A stretch of 64,000 nucleotides of DNA from Ga0077530 sp035565975 (GTDB taxonomy: Bacteria > Pseudomonadota > Alphaproteobacteria > Rhizobiales > Hyphomicrobiaceae): NCBI GenBank assembly GCA_035565975.1, contig DATMRT010000043.1, forward strand, positions 10,093 through 74,092. The letters are read 5' to 3'. This document shows positions 15,303 to 23,326 of the stretch, piece by piece. Position numbers and translations under genes: made by a program. The notes beneath the pieces are model-generated. The model did no database searches and was not told the DNA's origin. It was given only the letters and a program-made list of their open reading frames with translations. Within the stretch, counting starts at the first letter, position 1. Each line of letters begins with the position of its first letter.

Positions 15303-16754
15303 TTGCGCAGTACGCTTGCACGGCTTCTGACGGGCCTTGTCCTCTGTTCGGCTGCCGCCGCCCTTGGCGCGAGCATGGTCGGAGCGAACCGCGACGGCGA
15401 CCGCACGATCTCGCTCTACAACATCCACACGAAGGAAACGGTCACCGTTACATACAAGCGGGACGGCAAGTTCGTTCCCGCGGCCATGGAGCGCGTCAAT
15501 TGGGTCTTGCGCGACTGGCGCAAGAACGAGCCGACGACCATGGACCCCGAGCTCGTAGATCTCCTCTGGGAGATCCACACCGAGCTCGGCTCGAAGGTTC
15601 CGATTCATATCATCTCCGGCTATCGCTCGCGCGGCACGAATAACATGCTCCGGCAGACGCGCGGCGGGCAGGCCGAGAAGAGCCAGCACATCAACGGCAA
15701 GGCGGCCGACGTCCACTTCCCCGACGTCCCCATTCAGCGCCTGCGCTATTCAGCGCTCATCCGCGAGCGCGGCGGCGTCGGCTATTATCCGCTCTCCGCC
15801 ATTCCGTTCGTGCATGTGGACACCGCCCGCGTGCGCGCGTGGCCACGACTGCCGCGACAAGAGCTGGCATTGCTCTTCCCGAGCGGGCACACGCAGCATA
15901 TGCCCGCCGACGGCGGTCCGCTGACGGCCGAGGACGCGCGCGCAGCCCGGACGCGCCTCGCGAGTGCCGGTGGCGAGATCGGTGCTTTCCTGGACCTGCA
16001 GCGGCGCGGACCGCGCCCTCAGATAGTCGTCGCGGAAGCGCGTCCGCCCGCGCAATCTGCCTGGCAGCAGGCCGCTGCACCTGAGCCGCCGCCAATGCCA
16101 TCGAAGCGGCCTTCGCCGCCAACGCGCACGCTTGCCGACGAACTGCGCCTTGCCTCCGCGGGCCCCAGTGCTCCGGATCGCGGGCAGCTCCACAATCTCG
16201 TCCGCCATGCCAGCATGATGCCCGAGCCGCGCCTTCTCGCCCCGCCGAAGCCGGCCGCGCGGCCGCCGACCATCGCGAGCCTCGCTGCAGAAGCGCTCGA
16301 GGAACGGCGGGCCGATGCGCCGGGCCATCAGGTGGCGGCTCTCGATGCCGCTGGCTGGACGATGCCACGCGAGCCAGCCTCATCGCCGCCCGTCGGCCGC
16401 TTCGGCTGGGGGAAGACGGGGCATGAACTGCGCTGGGTTTCCGCGACCGAATTCGACGAAGATCATGACGATGAGCTGAGCTATCGCCCATTCCCGATCG
16501 CGCCGCTGCTCACTGAACGCGCCGACGACCCTCTGCTCGCCGATCTCGTGAGACCGGACGTGTCGCGGACCCTCGAGATGATCGACCAGCCCGTCTCGCG
16601 CCTGCCGTTGCATTTCCGCCCGACGCCGCACGTGGCGGCGTTGATGTGGTCGCAGCAGTTCACGGGCAATGCGGTCGGTCTCGACCGTCTCAGCGCGTCA
16701 TCGCGCCAGGGCGCCGTCATTCAGCCGCGCCCCGTGCAGACCAGCTCGCGCTGA
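15303..16754 (+). CDS. Secreted DUF882/M15-type murein peptidase-like protein with long Pro-rich tail
   Basis: 483 residues from TTG 15303, chosen because GGGGGAAG stands seven bases upstream and a signal peptide (TGLVLCSAAAALGASMVGA) follows at once. Residues ~35-200 form a peptidase M15A/YcbK-type domain with zinc-site motifs ISGYRSRGTN, SQHINGKAADVHF and FVHVDTARVRAW. Such proteins are LD/DD-carboxypeptidase-like enzymes acting on periplasmic peptidoglycan. The remaining ~280 residues are Pro/Ala/Arg-rich and low complexity, without a recognised domain. Related hyphomicrobial proteins have the same domain but often a shorter tail. The 222 bases before it show no gene. Confidence 0.8.
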   Translation: MRSTLARLLTGLVLCSAAAALGASMVGANRDGDRTISLYNIHTKETVTVTYKRDGKFVPAAMERVNWVLRDWRKNEPTTMDPELVDLLWEIHTELGSKVPIHIISGYRSRGTNNMLRQTRGGQAEKSQHINGKAADVHFPDVPIQRLRYSALIRERGGVGYYPLSAIPFVHVDTARVRAWPRLPRQELALLFPSGHTQHMPADGGPLTAEDARAARTRLASAGGEIGAFLDLQRRGPRPQIVVAEARPPAQSAWQQAAAPEPPPMPSKRPSPPTRTLADELRLASAGPSAPDRGQLHNLVRHASMMPEPRLLAPPKPAARPPTIASLAAEALEERRADAPGHQVAALDAAGWTMPREPASSPPVGRFGWGKTGHELRWVSATEFDEDHDDELSYRPFPIAPLLTERADDPLLADLVRPDVSRTLEMIDQPVSRLPLHFRPTPHVAALMWSQQFTGNAVGLDRLSASSRQGAVIQPRPVQTSSR

Positions 16755-16793
16755 CGTGATCCCGCCCAAAATCAAGGCCGCCTGCGGAAACTC

Positions 16794-16822
16794 TCTACAC
16801 GCGTCACGTTCTTGACTATAGT
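16794..16822 (+). promoter_or_regulatory. Candidate promoter for lemA-M48 operon
   Basis: TCTACA (16794-16799) and TATAGT (16817-16822) are separated by 17 bases, and lie about 40 bases before the lemA start. A strong GAGGAGG ribosome binding site follows at about 16850. The -35 matches consensus at four of six positions. Confidence 0.35.
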
Positions 16823-16860
16823 TCGGCCCGACCCATGAGCCCGACGTAGAGGAGGCGTCC

Positions 16861-17427
16861 ATGAGTACGACCGCAATGGTTCTGCTCGGCATTGTCGCAG
16901 CCGTCGTGCTGCTGGCGATCGCGACATACAACGGCCTCGTCGGCCTGCGCCAGCGCGTGCGCCAGTCCTTCGCCGACGTCGATGTGCAACTCAAGCAGCG
17001 GCACGATCTCGTCCCGAACCTCGTCGAGACTGTAAAAGGCTACGCGAGCCACGAGCGCGAGACCCTCGAGAACGTCATCAAGGCGCGCAACGCCGCGGTC
17101 GCCGCCAGCGGGCCTGCGGCACAGGCCCAGGCCGAGAATATGCTGACGGGAATGCTCCGCCAGCTCTTCGCGCTTTCCGAGGCCTATCCCGATCTCAAGG
17201 CGAACGCGAATTTCCAGCAGCTCCAGACCGAGCTCGGGGATATCGAGAACAAGATTGCCGCCGCGCGCCGTTTCTTCAACAATGTCGTTGCGGAATACAA
17301 CACCAAGCGCGAGAGCTTCCCGGCCGTCTTCTTCGCGAACATGCTCGGGTTCACGCGCGAAGATTTCTTCAATCTCGACGAAGGCGAGCGCGCTGCCACC
17401 AAGGATGCGCCGAAGGTGCAGTTCTAG
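16861..17427 (+). CDS. lemA: LemA family membrane protein
   Basis: 188 residues; ATG 16861 follows GAGGAGGCGTCC. One N-terminal transmembrane helix (LLGIVAAVVLLAIATYNG) is followed by the family motif LRQRVRQSFADVDVQLKQRHDLVPNLVETVKGYASHE and then long helices, with FAL.EAYPDLKANANFQQLQ and AARRFFNNVVAEYN near 120-150. LemA proteins are inner-membrane helical-bundle proteins of unclear biochemical role, usually encoded next to an M48 metalloprotease or a TPM-domain protein. Here the M48 protease gene starts 30 bases downstream, consistent with a functional pair. Confidence 0.95.
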   Translation: MSTTAMVLLGIVAAVVLLAIATYNGLVGLRQRVRQSFADVDVQLKQRHDLVPNLVETVKGYASHERETLENVIKARNAAVAASGPAAQAQAENMLTGMLRQLFALSEAYPDLKANANFQQLQTELGDIENKIAAARRFFNNVVAEYNTKRESFPAVFFANMLGFTREDFFNLDEGERAATKDAPKVQF

Positions 17428-17457
17428 GCGCCGGGCGCGGGTGAGCAGGATCGAGCG

Positions 17458-18540
17458 ATGGGCGGCGCTTACGGCCTCTATACGCACATTCGCGCGAACC
17501 GTATCCGGTCCGTGATCCTCCTCGCCGGCTTCATCGTGCTGCTGCACGCGCTGCAGTATTCGATCCTCATCATCGTGAATGCCTTCAGCGGCGGCGATCT
17601 CGAATACATTCTCTGGGCCGCCGGTCAGCAGTTCTGGTCAACGTGGCCACTCGCGATGCTGATTGCGCTCGGCTGGTTCGTGATCGCCTTCTTCGGCTAT
17701 CGCGCCATGATCCGCTCGGCGACCGGCGCGCGCGGCGTTACGCGCAAGGAGGCGCCCGAGCTCTACAACATGCTCGAGAACCTCTGCATCTCGCGGGGCA
17801 TCACCATGCCGCGCCTCGAGATCATCGAGACGCCGGCGCTCAACGCCTACGCGGCAGGCCTGCGCGAAGGCGACTATACGATCGCCGTCACGCGCGGGCT
17901 TCTCGAGCGGCTGGAGCCGGCTGAGATCGAGGCCGTCCTGGCGCACGAGCTGACCCACATCCGCAATCGCGACACGCAGCTCATGGTGGTTGCGGTGATC
18001 TTCGCCGGCATCTTCGGCTTCATCGGCGACATGCTCATCCGGCGCTGGGATTTTCCTTACGGCTGGTCGCCGACACCGCGTCGCTTCCCGGATGACGACC
18101 GCAGCCCGTGGCAAGGTGCGCCGACGACGAGCCAGGATACCGATGACAGCGGTCGGCGTGGCGGAGGCGGAGGAGGCGGTGGGGCTGCGATCATCGCTAT
18201 TCTGATCGCGGTGGCGATCATCCTCATTTCCTGGGGCATCTCGACACTCATCCGCTTCGCCCTTTCGCGCTCGCGCGAGTATCTCGCCGACGCCGGCTCC
18301 GTCGAGCTCACGAAGAACCCGGATGCCATGATTTCTGCCCTTCGCAAGATCGAGCGGAATGCCTCCTTGGACGTGCCGTCGCGCATGGAGGCCTTCTTCA
18401 TCGAGAACCCGCTGCCGAACCGGATCACGGGCCTGCTCGCCACGCACCCTTCCGTCGAGGAGCGCGTCGATGCGCTCGTGAAATATGCTGCCGGTCGCGA
18501 TCTCGTCGCTGGACCCTGGAGCGGCCGCTCCGGCGCGTGA
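17458..18540 (+). CDS. M48-family membrane zinc metalloprotease (HtpX-like)
   Basis: 360 residues. Two N-terminal transmembrane helices (about 20-42 and 60-80) precede the cytoplasmic protease domain. The catalytic zinc motif is HELTH at about residues 163-167 and the third ligand is the Glu in SREYLADAGS near 276. A third hydrophobic segment (AAIIAILIAVAIILISWG) follows a run of eight glycines at about residues 235-243, a low-complexity insertion not seen in E. coli HtpX. HtpX-type proteases degrade damaged membrane proteins. The gene pairs with lemA just upstream; the two are probably co-transcribed. Confidence 0.92.
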   Translation: MGGAYGLYTHIRANRIRSVILLAGFIVLLHALQYSILIIVNAFSGGDLEYILWAAGQQFWSTWPLAMLIALGWFVIAFFGYRAMIRSATGARGVTRKEAPELYNMLENLCISRGITMPRLEIIETPALNAYAAGLREGDYTIAVTRGLLERLEPAEIEAVLAHELTHIRNRDTQLMVVAVIFAGIFGFIGDMLIRRWDFPYGWSPTPRRFPDDDRSPWQGAPTTSQDTDDSGRRGGGGGGGGAAIIAILIAVAIILISWGISTLIRFALSRSREYLADAGSVELTKNPDAMISALRKIERNASLDVPSRMEAFFIENPLPNRITGLLATHPSVEERVDALVKYAAGRDLVAGPWSGRSGA

Positions 18541-18596
18541 CATCACCGCACGGTTGATGCTGTAATCCTCCCGTCACAACAGGGGAGCGCGCCAGC

Positions 18597-19685
18597 ATGT
18601 CCCGGATCACGTCCGTCGAGCCGATCGTGCTCAAGATCCCGTTCTCCGATGGCAGCACAGGCGTCGGGCTGATGCCGGTCAAATGGACGAGCCTCGAAAT
18701 CGTCCTCGTGAAGGTGGCGACAGACGATGGGCTTATCGGCTGGGGCGAGGCGTTCGGCTATTTCTGCGCGGCCTCAGTGGCCGCAGCCGTGCGTGACATG
18801 GTGGCGCCGGTCGTCGTCGGGCAGGAAGCCGACGATCCCGCGGCGGTCAATCTCGCCCTGCAGCGTCGTCTCCATCTGCACGGCCGCTACGGCATTACGA
18901 TCTTTGCGATATCGGGACTCGACATCGCGCTCTGGGATATCGTCGGCAAGCGCGCCGGCAAATCCGTGGCGCACCTCTTGGGCGGTCGCAAGCGCGAGAG
19001 CATTCCCGCCTACGCGAGCCTCATGCGCTATGGCGACCCCGCGCTCGTCGAGAAGTTCGCGGAGAAGGCCGCGAGCGACGGCTACACCGACGTGAAGCTG
19101 CACGAGATCACGCGGGAGACGATCGGCGCGGGCCGTAAAGGTGCTGGTCCGAAAATTCGCCTCACAACGGATATCAACTGCAACTGGAGCTTAGCCCAAA
19201 CCATCGCGATGATGCCCTTCCTGAAGGAGATCGATCTCTTCTGGCTCGAAGAGCCGATTTTCCCGCCCGAGGATTGGGAAGCCCTGAAATCGCTCCAGCG
19301 TTTCGGCATCGCGATCTCGGCCGGCGAAAACGCCTGCACGGCCATGGAATTCTCCCGTCTCGTCGAGGCCGTGACGTATCCGCAGCCGAGTGTGACCAAG
19401 GTCGGCGGCATCACGGAGGCCGTCTCGATCTGCGACATCACCGCCCGCGCAGGCAAGACCGTCATGCCGCATTCCCCATACTTCGGGCCGGGTTATTGGG
19501 CGACTCTACAACTCGCCGCCGCACGCACCGAAGTCGGTCTCTTCGAGTATCTCTACGTCAGCGCGGATGCCGTCATCGACGAGAGCATGCCGCGGCCGCA
19601 GAAGGGCGTGCTGGCTGTTCCCGATCTGCCAGGTATTGGCTGTACGCCCGATCCGAAGATCATCGAAAAGTATCGCGTGGCGTAG
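18597..19685 (+). CDS. Enolase-superfamily enzyme (mandelate racemase/muconate lactonizing type)
   Basis: 362 residues with the full superfamily architecture: an N-terminal capping domain (to about 125, GWGEAFGYF) and a TIM barrel. Metal ligands and bases can be placed: a lysine region DVKLHE near 166, Asp in TTDINCNWS, Glu in EEPIFPPED, Glu in ISAGENA, and His in VMPHSPYFGPGY near the end. These enzymes abstract the alpha proton of a carboxylate, most often dehydrating sugar acids or racemising. No sugar transporter or aldolase lies next to it, so the substrate is unknown. ATG 18597 has GGGGAG upstream. Confidence 0.88.
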   Translation: MSRITSVEPIVLKIPFSDGSTGVGLMPVKWTSLEIVLVKVATDDGLIGWGEAFGYFCAASVAAAVRDMVAPVVVGQEADDPAAVNLALQRRLHLHGRYGITIFAISGLDIALWDIVGKRAGKSVAHLLGGRKRESIPAYASLMRYGDPALVEKFAEKAASDGYTDVKLHEITRETIGAGRKGAGPKIRLTTDINCNWSLAQTIAMMPFLKEIDLFWLEEPIFPPEDWEALKSLQRFGIAISAGENACTAMEFSRLVEAVTYPQPSVTKVGGITEAVSICDITARAGKTVMPHSPYFGPGYWATLQLAAARTEVGLFEYLYVSADAVIDESMPRPQKGVLAVPDLPGIGCTPDPKIIEKYRVA

Positions 19686-19879
19686 ACCGCCCATTCGATC
19701 CCGGACAGTTGTAATGCGCGTCAACTGCAGCTTCGTGGTGCGGACGAATGTGCCACGCTGCCGCGCAAACCCGACCTCGCCTAGACGAAGCCGTTGGCAC
19801 CTTCGCACGCGCCACACATCGGGGCTGCGAATCAATTAACTATCAGTCCGTTGAGCTCTGACTATCGGAACCCACGGAA

Positions 19880-20668
19880 ATGCACTGCCGCCGCCAGGAT
19901 CTGGATCCGCGCCTGTACTGGCTCGTCGAGCATCTCGATGCGGCGCTGGCAGCCGGCGATCAGCTCATGTCCCTCTCGCTCGAGGTGACCGAGCCGACGC
20001 CGACCATGGGACCGCGGCGCCTGCGCACGCGCGTTGCGCGCTTCATCCGTTTCGTGTCGCAGGTGCGCAACCTCGAAGCATCGCTCATCGCACACATTCT
20101 GCAGGCCCGCCGCCGCGTCGCCGAGCTACCACGCGGGCGTGGCCCTCTGAGGCTGCTGCTCGACCCGTTCTCGAGTGGCACAACCGTGCTGCTCGACGCC
20201 GTCGCCGAGTACGGCGATCCCGCAGGGTTCGCCTTCAATACGGGCGCCGACCGTCTCGCCTATCTGAGAGCCCGCGGTCTCGTTGCCGGCGACAGCGGCG
20301 CGCTCATGCCCGTGACGACGTTCGAGATCGACGAGAGCTTCCGCGTTGCAGGCCGGATCGAGCTCGGGCCGCTGCTGGATCTCGTTGAGGCCTTTCTCAA
20401 TGCGCTCAACACCGAGTTCGGCATCTGGCATGAGCCGGTGGACGACGTCGAGGAAGAAGTCGTCGCGGAGCCGGAGGCGCGGGCGGTCCACGACGTGGTG
20501 TCTGCGCTGGCACCCTCGCTTACTGATCAGATCGCCAGTGTGCGAGCGCTTCTCGTCGGCAACCGGCCATCCGTAGTGACGCCGCCAACGTTCGATGCGG
20601 CTCACAAGCCGGGTTCCCTTGCGGCCGCGCTTGCGGAACTCAAGGCCGAGCGCACGCCGGCGGAATAA
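19880..20668 (+). CDS. Hypothetical protein, no recognised family
   Basis: 262 residues in a frame with normal codon usage. The first ~100 residues are helical and rich in Arg/Leu (RLRTRVARFIRFVSQVRNLEASLIAHILQARRRVA). A central segment around 105-150 (TTVLLDAVAEYGDPAGFAFNTGADRLAYLRARGLV) looks globular, and an acidic patch DDVEEEVVAEPEARA lies near 195. No signal peptide or transmembrane helix. It stands alone between the enolase-superfamily gene and a repeat that follows its stop within four bases. I cannot assign a function; expression as a protein is likely but not certain. Confidence 0.5.
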   Translation: MHCRRQDLDPRLYWLVEHLDAALAAGDQLMSLSLEVTEPTPTMGPRRLRTRVARFIRFVSQVRNLEASLIAHILQARRRVAELPRGRGPLRLLLDPFSSGTTVLLDAVAEYGDPAGFAFNTGADRLAYLRARGLVAGDSGALMPVTTFEIDESFRVAGRIELGPLLDLVEAFLNALNTEFGIWHEPVDDVEEEVVAEPEARAVHDVVSALAPSLTDQIASVRALLVGNRPSVVTPPTFDAAHKPGSLAAALAELKAERTPAE

Positions 20669-20671
20669 AAG

Positions 20672-20820
20672 CCATAAAAGCGGGGTTCCGGGGGTGTTCC
20701 TCGCCGCGGACGAGCGCCATCGCCATGGCCGCCGCGGGCATAGCACCACGGCTGAAGGTGTAAGCACTTCCTCCAAGCAGCCCGCGGCACTGTAAGAAGC
20801 CGGCCCCGCTCGCGCCGAAA
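20672..20820 (-). repeat. Interspersed repeat, family C copy 1 (diverged)
   Basis: Read on the minus strand it begins TTTCGGCGCGAGCGGGGCC and ends AACACCCCCGGAACCCCGC followed by TTTTATGG. Head and tail match the copies at 23080-23178 and 40113-40215; the middle has diverged and is longer. It starts four bases after the stop of the preceding plus-strand gene. Confidence 0.5.
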
Positions 20821-20840
20821 GTGCGACGATCACCGCAGAC

Positions 20841-20876
20841 GCAAACGAAAATCCCCTCCCCGACCGGGGAGGGGAT
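20841..20876 (-). terminator. Rho-independent terminator of hsp20
   Basis: ATCCCCTCCCC (20851-20861) and GGGGAGGGGAT (20866-20876) form a perfect 11-base-pair stem with a four-base loop. On the minus strand the hairpin is followed by TTTTCGTTTGC, a U-rich tail, 30 bases past the hsp20 stop. Confidence 0.8.
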
Positions 20877-20906
20877 CACGCATGTTACGCGATGCGAGGC
20901 CGTCCT

Positions 20907-21353
20907 TTAGACATGGGCCTCGATCTGCTTCGTGGCGCCGTTGCCGATCTGGACAGACCGCGGCTTCAGCCGCTCCGGCACGTTGCGCACGAGGTCGACA
21001 TGGAGCAGGCCGTCCTGCAGGTCCGCACCCGTTACCTCGACATGGTCAGCAAGCTGGAACCGACGCTCGAAAGCGCGGGTCGCGATGCCGCGATGCAGGA
21101 ACTGGCGGTCCTTGTCGTCGGATTTCTTCTCGCCCTTTACGGTGAGCGACTGCTCCTTCACCTGGATGTCGATCTCATCCTTGGTGAAGCCGGCGACGGC
21201 CATCGTGATCCGATACTTGTTATCGTCGGTACGCTCGATGTTGTACGGGGGGTACGTGCTCGCCTCGCCCTCGACGCCACCGTCCAGAAGCTGGAACAGG
21301 CGGTCGAAGCCAACGGTCGAACGGTACAGGGGGGCAAAATCGAAGGGTCGCAT
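20907..21353 (-). CDS. Small heat-shock protein (Hsp20/IbpA family)
   Basis: 148 residues with the alpha-crystallin domain in the middle: YPPYNIERTDDNKYRITMAVAGF at its start and ATRAFERRFQLADHVEVTGADLQDGLLHVDL at its end, the latter holding the GXL-type motif. The N-terminus MRPFDFAPLYRSTVGFDRLFQLLD is the usual IbpA-like arm. It holds unfolding proteins in a refolding-competent state in the cytoplasm. A sigma-32-type promoter (21451-21479), a 5' leader with ROSE-type hairpins (21363-21443) and a strong terminator downstream are all visible, so heat control at both transcription and translation is expected. Confidence 0.96.
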   Translation of the reverse strand: MRPFDFAPLYRSTVGFDRLFQLLDGGVEGEASTYPPYNIERTDDNKYRITMAVAGFTKDEIDIQVKEQSLTVKGEKKSDDKDRQFLHRGIATRAFERRFQLADHVEVTGADLQDGLLHVDLVRNVPERLKPRSVQIGNGATKQIEAHV

Positions 21354-21362
21354 AGGTGTAGT

Positions 21363-21443
21363 CCTCCATAAGAAGCGACTTTCCGGTGCGCCTGCCCATC
21401 GGGGCCAGGCACTTCTTCAGTGCACCCGCATGGCGGCGTGCAC
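21363..21443 (-). promoter_or_regulatory. ROSE-type RNA thermometer in the hsp20 leader
   Basis: Three hairpins follow the predicted transcription start. The first pairs GTGCAC (21438-21443) with GTGCAC (21420-21425), extended by CCGC/GCGG; the second pairs 21386-21397 with 21401-21412. The last, on the minus strand, reads TCGCTTCTTATGGAGG (21378-21363): the UYGCU motif of ROSE elements lies opposite the GGAGG Shine-Dalgarno, ten bases before the ATG. In known ROSE elements this weak, imperfect helix masks the ribosome site until heat melts it. Confidence 0.8.
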
Positions 21444-21450
21444 ACCCAGG

Positions 21451-21479
21451 ATTTAGGGGCGCGTTCGGGGGCTTTCAAG
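21451..21479 (-). promoter_or_regulatory. Sigma-32 (RpoH) promoter of hsp20
   Basis: On the minus strand CTTGAAA (21479-21473) is followed after 13 bases by CCCCTAAAT (21459-21451), an excellent match to the heat-shock consensus CTTGAAA-N11-15-CCCCATnT. It predicts a start near 21444, exactly at the first ROSE hairpin. The cognate factor RpoH is encoded at 33235-34125. Confidence 0.8.
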
Positions 21480-21516
21480 GCCCCCGGTCTGTCTGGAATT
21501 GTACGAGAGACGGGCC

Positions 21517-23001
21517 TCAGATGCCGAGCTTGGCCTTCAGGATCTCGTTCACCGCCTGAGGGTTGGCCTTGCCGCCGGACTGCTTCATGACCTGGCCGAC
21601 GAACCAGCCGAGCATGCTGGGCTTGGCCTTGACCTGCTCGACCTTGTCCGGGTTCGCGGCGATGATCGCATCCACGGCGGCTTCGATGGCGCCCGTGTCC
21701 GTGACCTGGCGCATGCCGCGCTTCTCGACGATTTCGGCCGGATCGCCGCCCTCCGTCCAGAGGATTTCGAAGAGATCCTTGGCGATCTTGCCCGAGATGG
21801 TGCCATCGACGACAAGGCGAACGAGCCCGCCGAGCTGCTTCGCGGAGATGGGCGAAGCGCCGATCTCCTTGCCTTCCTTGTTCAGGCGGCCGAACAGCTC
21901 ATTGATCACCCAGTTGGCGGCGAGCTTGCCATCCGTACCCTTGGCGACCGCCTCATAGAAATCAGCATCGTCGCGCTCGGCGACGAGCACGCTCGCGTCG
22001 TAGGCGGAGAGCCCATAGGTCTTCATGAAGCGTGCGCGTTTCTCGTCCGGCAGCTCGGGCAGATCTTTCGCGAGGCCGTCGACCCAGCTCTGCTCGAGCT
22101 CCAGCGGCAGCAGATCCGGATCGGGGAAATAGCGATAGTCGTGCGCCTCCTCCTTCGAGCGCATGGAACGCGTCTCGCCCTTCGACGCATCGAAGAGACG
22201 CGTCTCCTGGTCGATCTTGCCGCCATCCTCCAGAATGCCGATCTGGCGGCGCGCTTCTGCTTCGACGGCCTGCCCGATGAAGCGGATGGAATTGACGTTC
22301 TTGATCTCGCAGCGCGTGCCGAGCGGCTCGCCGGGGCGGCGCACGGAGACGTTCACGTCGGCGCGCAGGTTGCCCTTCTCCATGTCGCCGTCGCATGTGC
22401 CGAGATAGCGCAGGATCGTGCGCAGCTTGGTCACGTATGCCTGCGCCTCTTTCGACGAGCGCAGATCGGGCCGCGACACGATCTCCATGAGCGCAACGCC
22501 GGAGCGGTTCAGATCGACGTAGGAATAGTCGGGGTGCTGGTCGTGGATGGACTTGCCGGCGTCCTGCTCCAGATGCAGCCGCTCGATGCCGATGGTCTTC
22601 GTCTCGCCATCGACGTCGATCTCGACCTCACCCTCGCCGACGATCGGGCTCTTGTACTGGCTGATCTGATAGCCCTGCGGCAGATCGGGGTAGAAGTAGT
22701 TTTTGCGGTCGAAAACGCTGTCGAGATGGATCTCGGCCTTGAGCCCAAGCCCCGTGCGCACGGCCTGCGCAATGCATTCCTCGTTGATCACCGGCAGCAT
22801 TCCGGGCATGGCCGCGTCGACGAGGCTGACATGGCTGTTCGGCTCGCCGCCGAACGCCGTCGAGGCACCCGAGAAGAGCTTGGCCTTGCTCGCGACCTGG
22901 GCGTGGACCTCCATGCCCACGATCACCTCCCAGTCGCCGGTCGCGCCCGCGATCAGGTTGGAGGTTTTGCCTTTGGCCTTCTCTTTGACCTTGTCCTGCA
23001 T
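21517..23001 (-). CDS. gatB: Aspartyl/glutamyl-tRNA amidotransferase subunit B
   Basis: 494 residues from ATG 23001, taken in preference to upstream in-frame codons because GGACGGAAGA precedes it. GatB, with GatA and GatC, converts mischarged Glu-tRNA(Gln) or Asp-tRNA(Asn) to the amidated forms. The kinase-like cradle domain begins WEVIVGMEVHAQV and contains KNYFYPDLPQGYQISQY, DLNRSGVALMEIVSRPD and RCEIKNVNSIRF; the C-terminal YqeY-like tail ends SGGKANPQAVNEILKAKLG. The N-terminal extension QDKVKEKAKGKTSNLIAGATGD is lysine-rich and longer than average. gatA and gatC are not adjacent. Confidence 0.97.
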   Translation of the reverse strand: MQDKVKEKAKGKTSNLIAGATGDWEVIVGMEVHAQVASKAKLFSGASTAFGGEPNSHVSLVDAAMPGMLPVINEECIAQAVRTGLGLKAEIHLDSVFDRKNYFYPDLPQGYQISQYKSPIVGEGEVEIDVDGETKTIGIERLHLEQDAGKSIHDQHPDYSYVDLNRSGVALMEIVSRPDLRSSKEAQAYVTKLRTILRYLGTCDGDMEKGNLRADVNVSVRRPGEPLGTRCEIKNVNSIRFIGQAVEAEARRQIGILEDGGKIDQETRLFDASKGETRSMRSKEEAHDYRYFPDPDLLPLELEQSWVDGLAKDLPELPDEKRARFMKTYGLSAYDASVLVAERDDADFYEAVAKGTDGKLAANWVINELFGRLNKEGKEIGASPISAKQLGGLVRLVVDGTISGKIAKDLFEILWTEGGDPAEIVEKRGMRQVTDTGAIEAAVDAIIAANPDKVEQVKAKPSMLGWFVGQVMKQSGGKANPQAVNEILKAKLGI

Positions 23002-23079
23002 TGTCTTCCGTCCGTGAAATCGACGCCCCTGCATGGCAGGAGGCGGCGGCGGATGCAAGTCGCGCAGTGCCTCAGGTGG

Positions 23080-23178
23080 CGCCTCCGGCGCGAACAGGGC
23101 CGCATGCCTCTGGCTTGCCTTCGGTATGACCCCTGTAACCCGCTTGGGGGCACCCCCAAACGCCTGTCTTTTATGGAT
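23080..23178 (+). repeat. Interspersed repeat, family C copy 2
   Basis: It reads CGCCTCCGGCGCGAACAGGG, then GCATGCCTCTGGC, GGTATGACCCCTGTAACCCGC, GGGGGCACCCCCAAAC and CTTTTATGG. The copy at 40113-40215 matches it block by block, including GCATGCCTCTGGC and the GGGGG-ACACC-CCC core, showing a true dispersed repeat rather than chance composition. Confidence 0.7.
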
Positions 23179-23205
23179 TTGGAGTGCACGGCACGCGCAA
23201 CAAGA

Positions 23206-23320
23206 CCCGTCTCCCCGTCCTATACGGGGAGAAGGCTAGGATGAGGGGCGGCCACTTGTGCTGACGTTTGCATATGCGGCCGCTCCTCACCCCATTGAAG
23301 GCAATGGGGAGAGGGGGAAA
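23206..23320. repeat. Palindromic repeat, family B copy 1 (intergenic)
   Basis: Three stems in a row: CTCCCCGT/ACGGGGAG (23211-23218 with 23224-23231); GAGGGGCGGCC against GGCCGCTCCTC (from about 23243 to 23287) flanking GACGTTTGC; and CCCCATT/AATGGGG (23290-23296 with 23303-23309). The same series of blocks, including GAGGGGCGG and GACGTTTGC, occurs inside valS at 55929-56053. It ends seven bases from the rmlD stop and may serve as its transcript end. Confidence 0.75.
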
Positions 23321-23326
23321 AGGAGA

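Larger units (their letters stand above)
23002..23326. other. Intergenic region filled by two repeat families
   Basis: This 325-base gap between gatB and rmlD (both minus) holds a family C repeat (23080-23178) and directly after it a family B repeat (23206-23320). The gatB promoter must lie in the first ~80 bases or within the repeats. No gene is seen. Confidence 0.7.

Noticed and set aside
21499..23244. A 581-codon plus-strand open frame across gatB
   Set aside because: Antisense shadow of gatB; rich in Asp/Arg/Leu without a domain.
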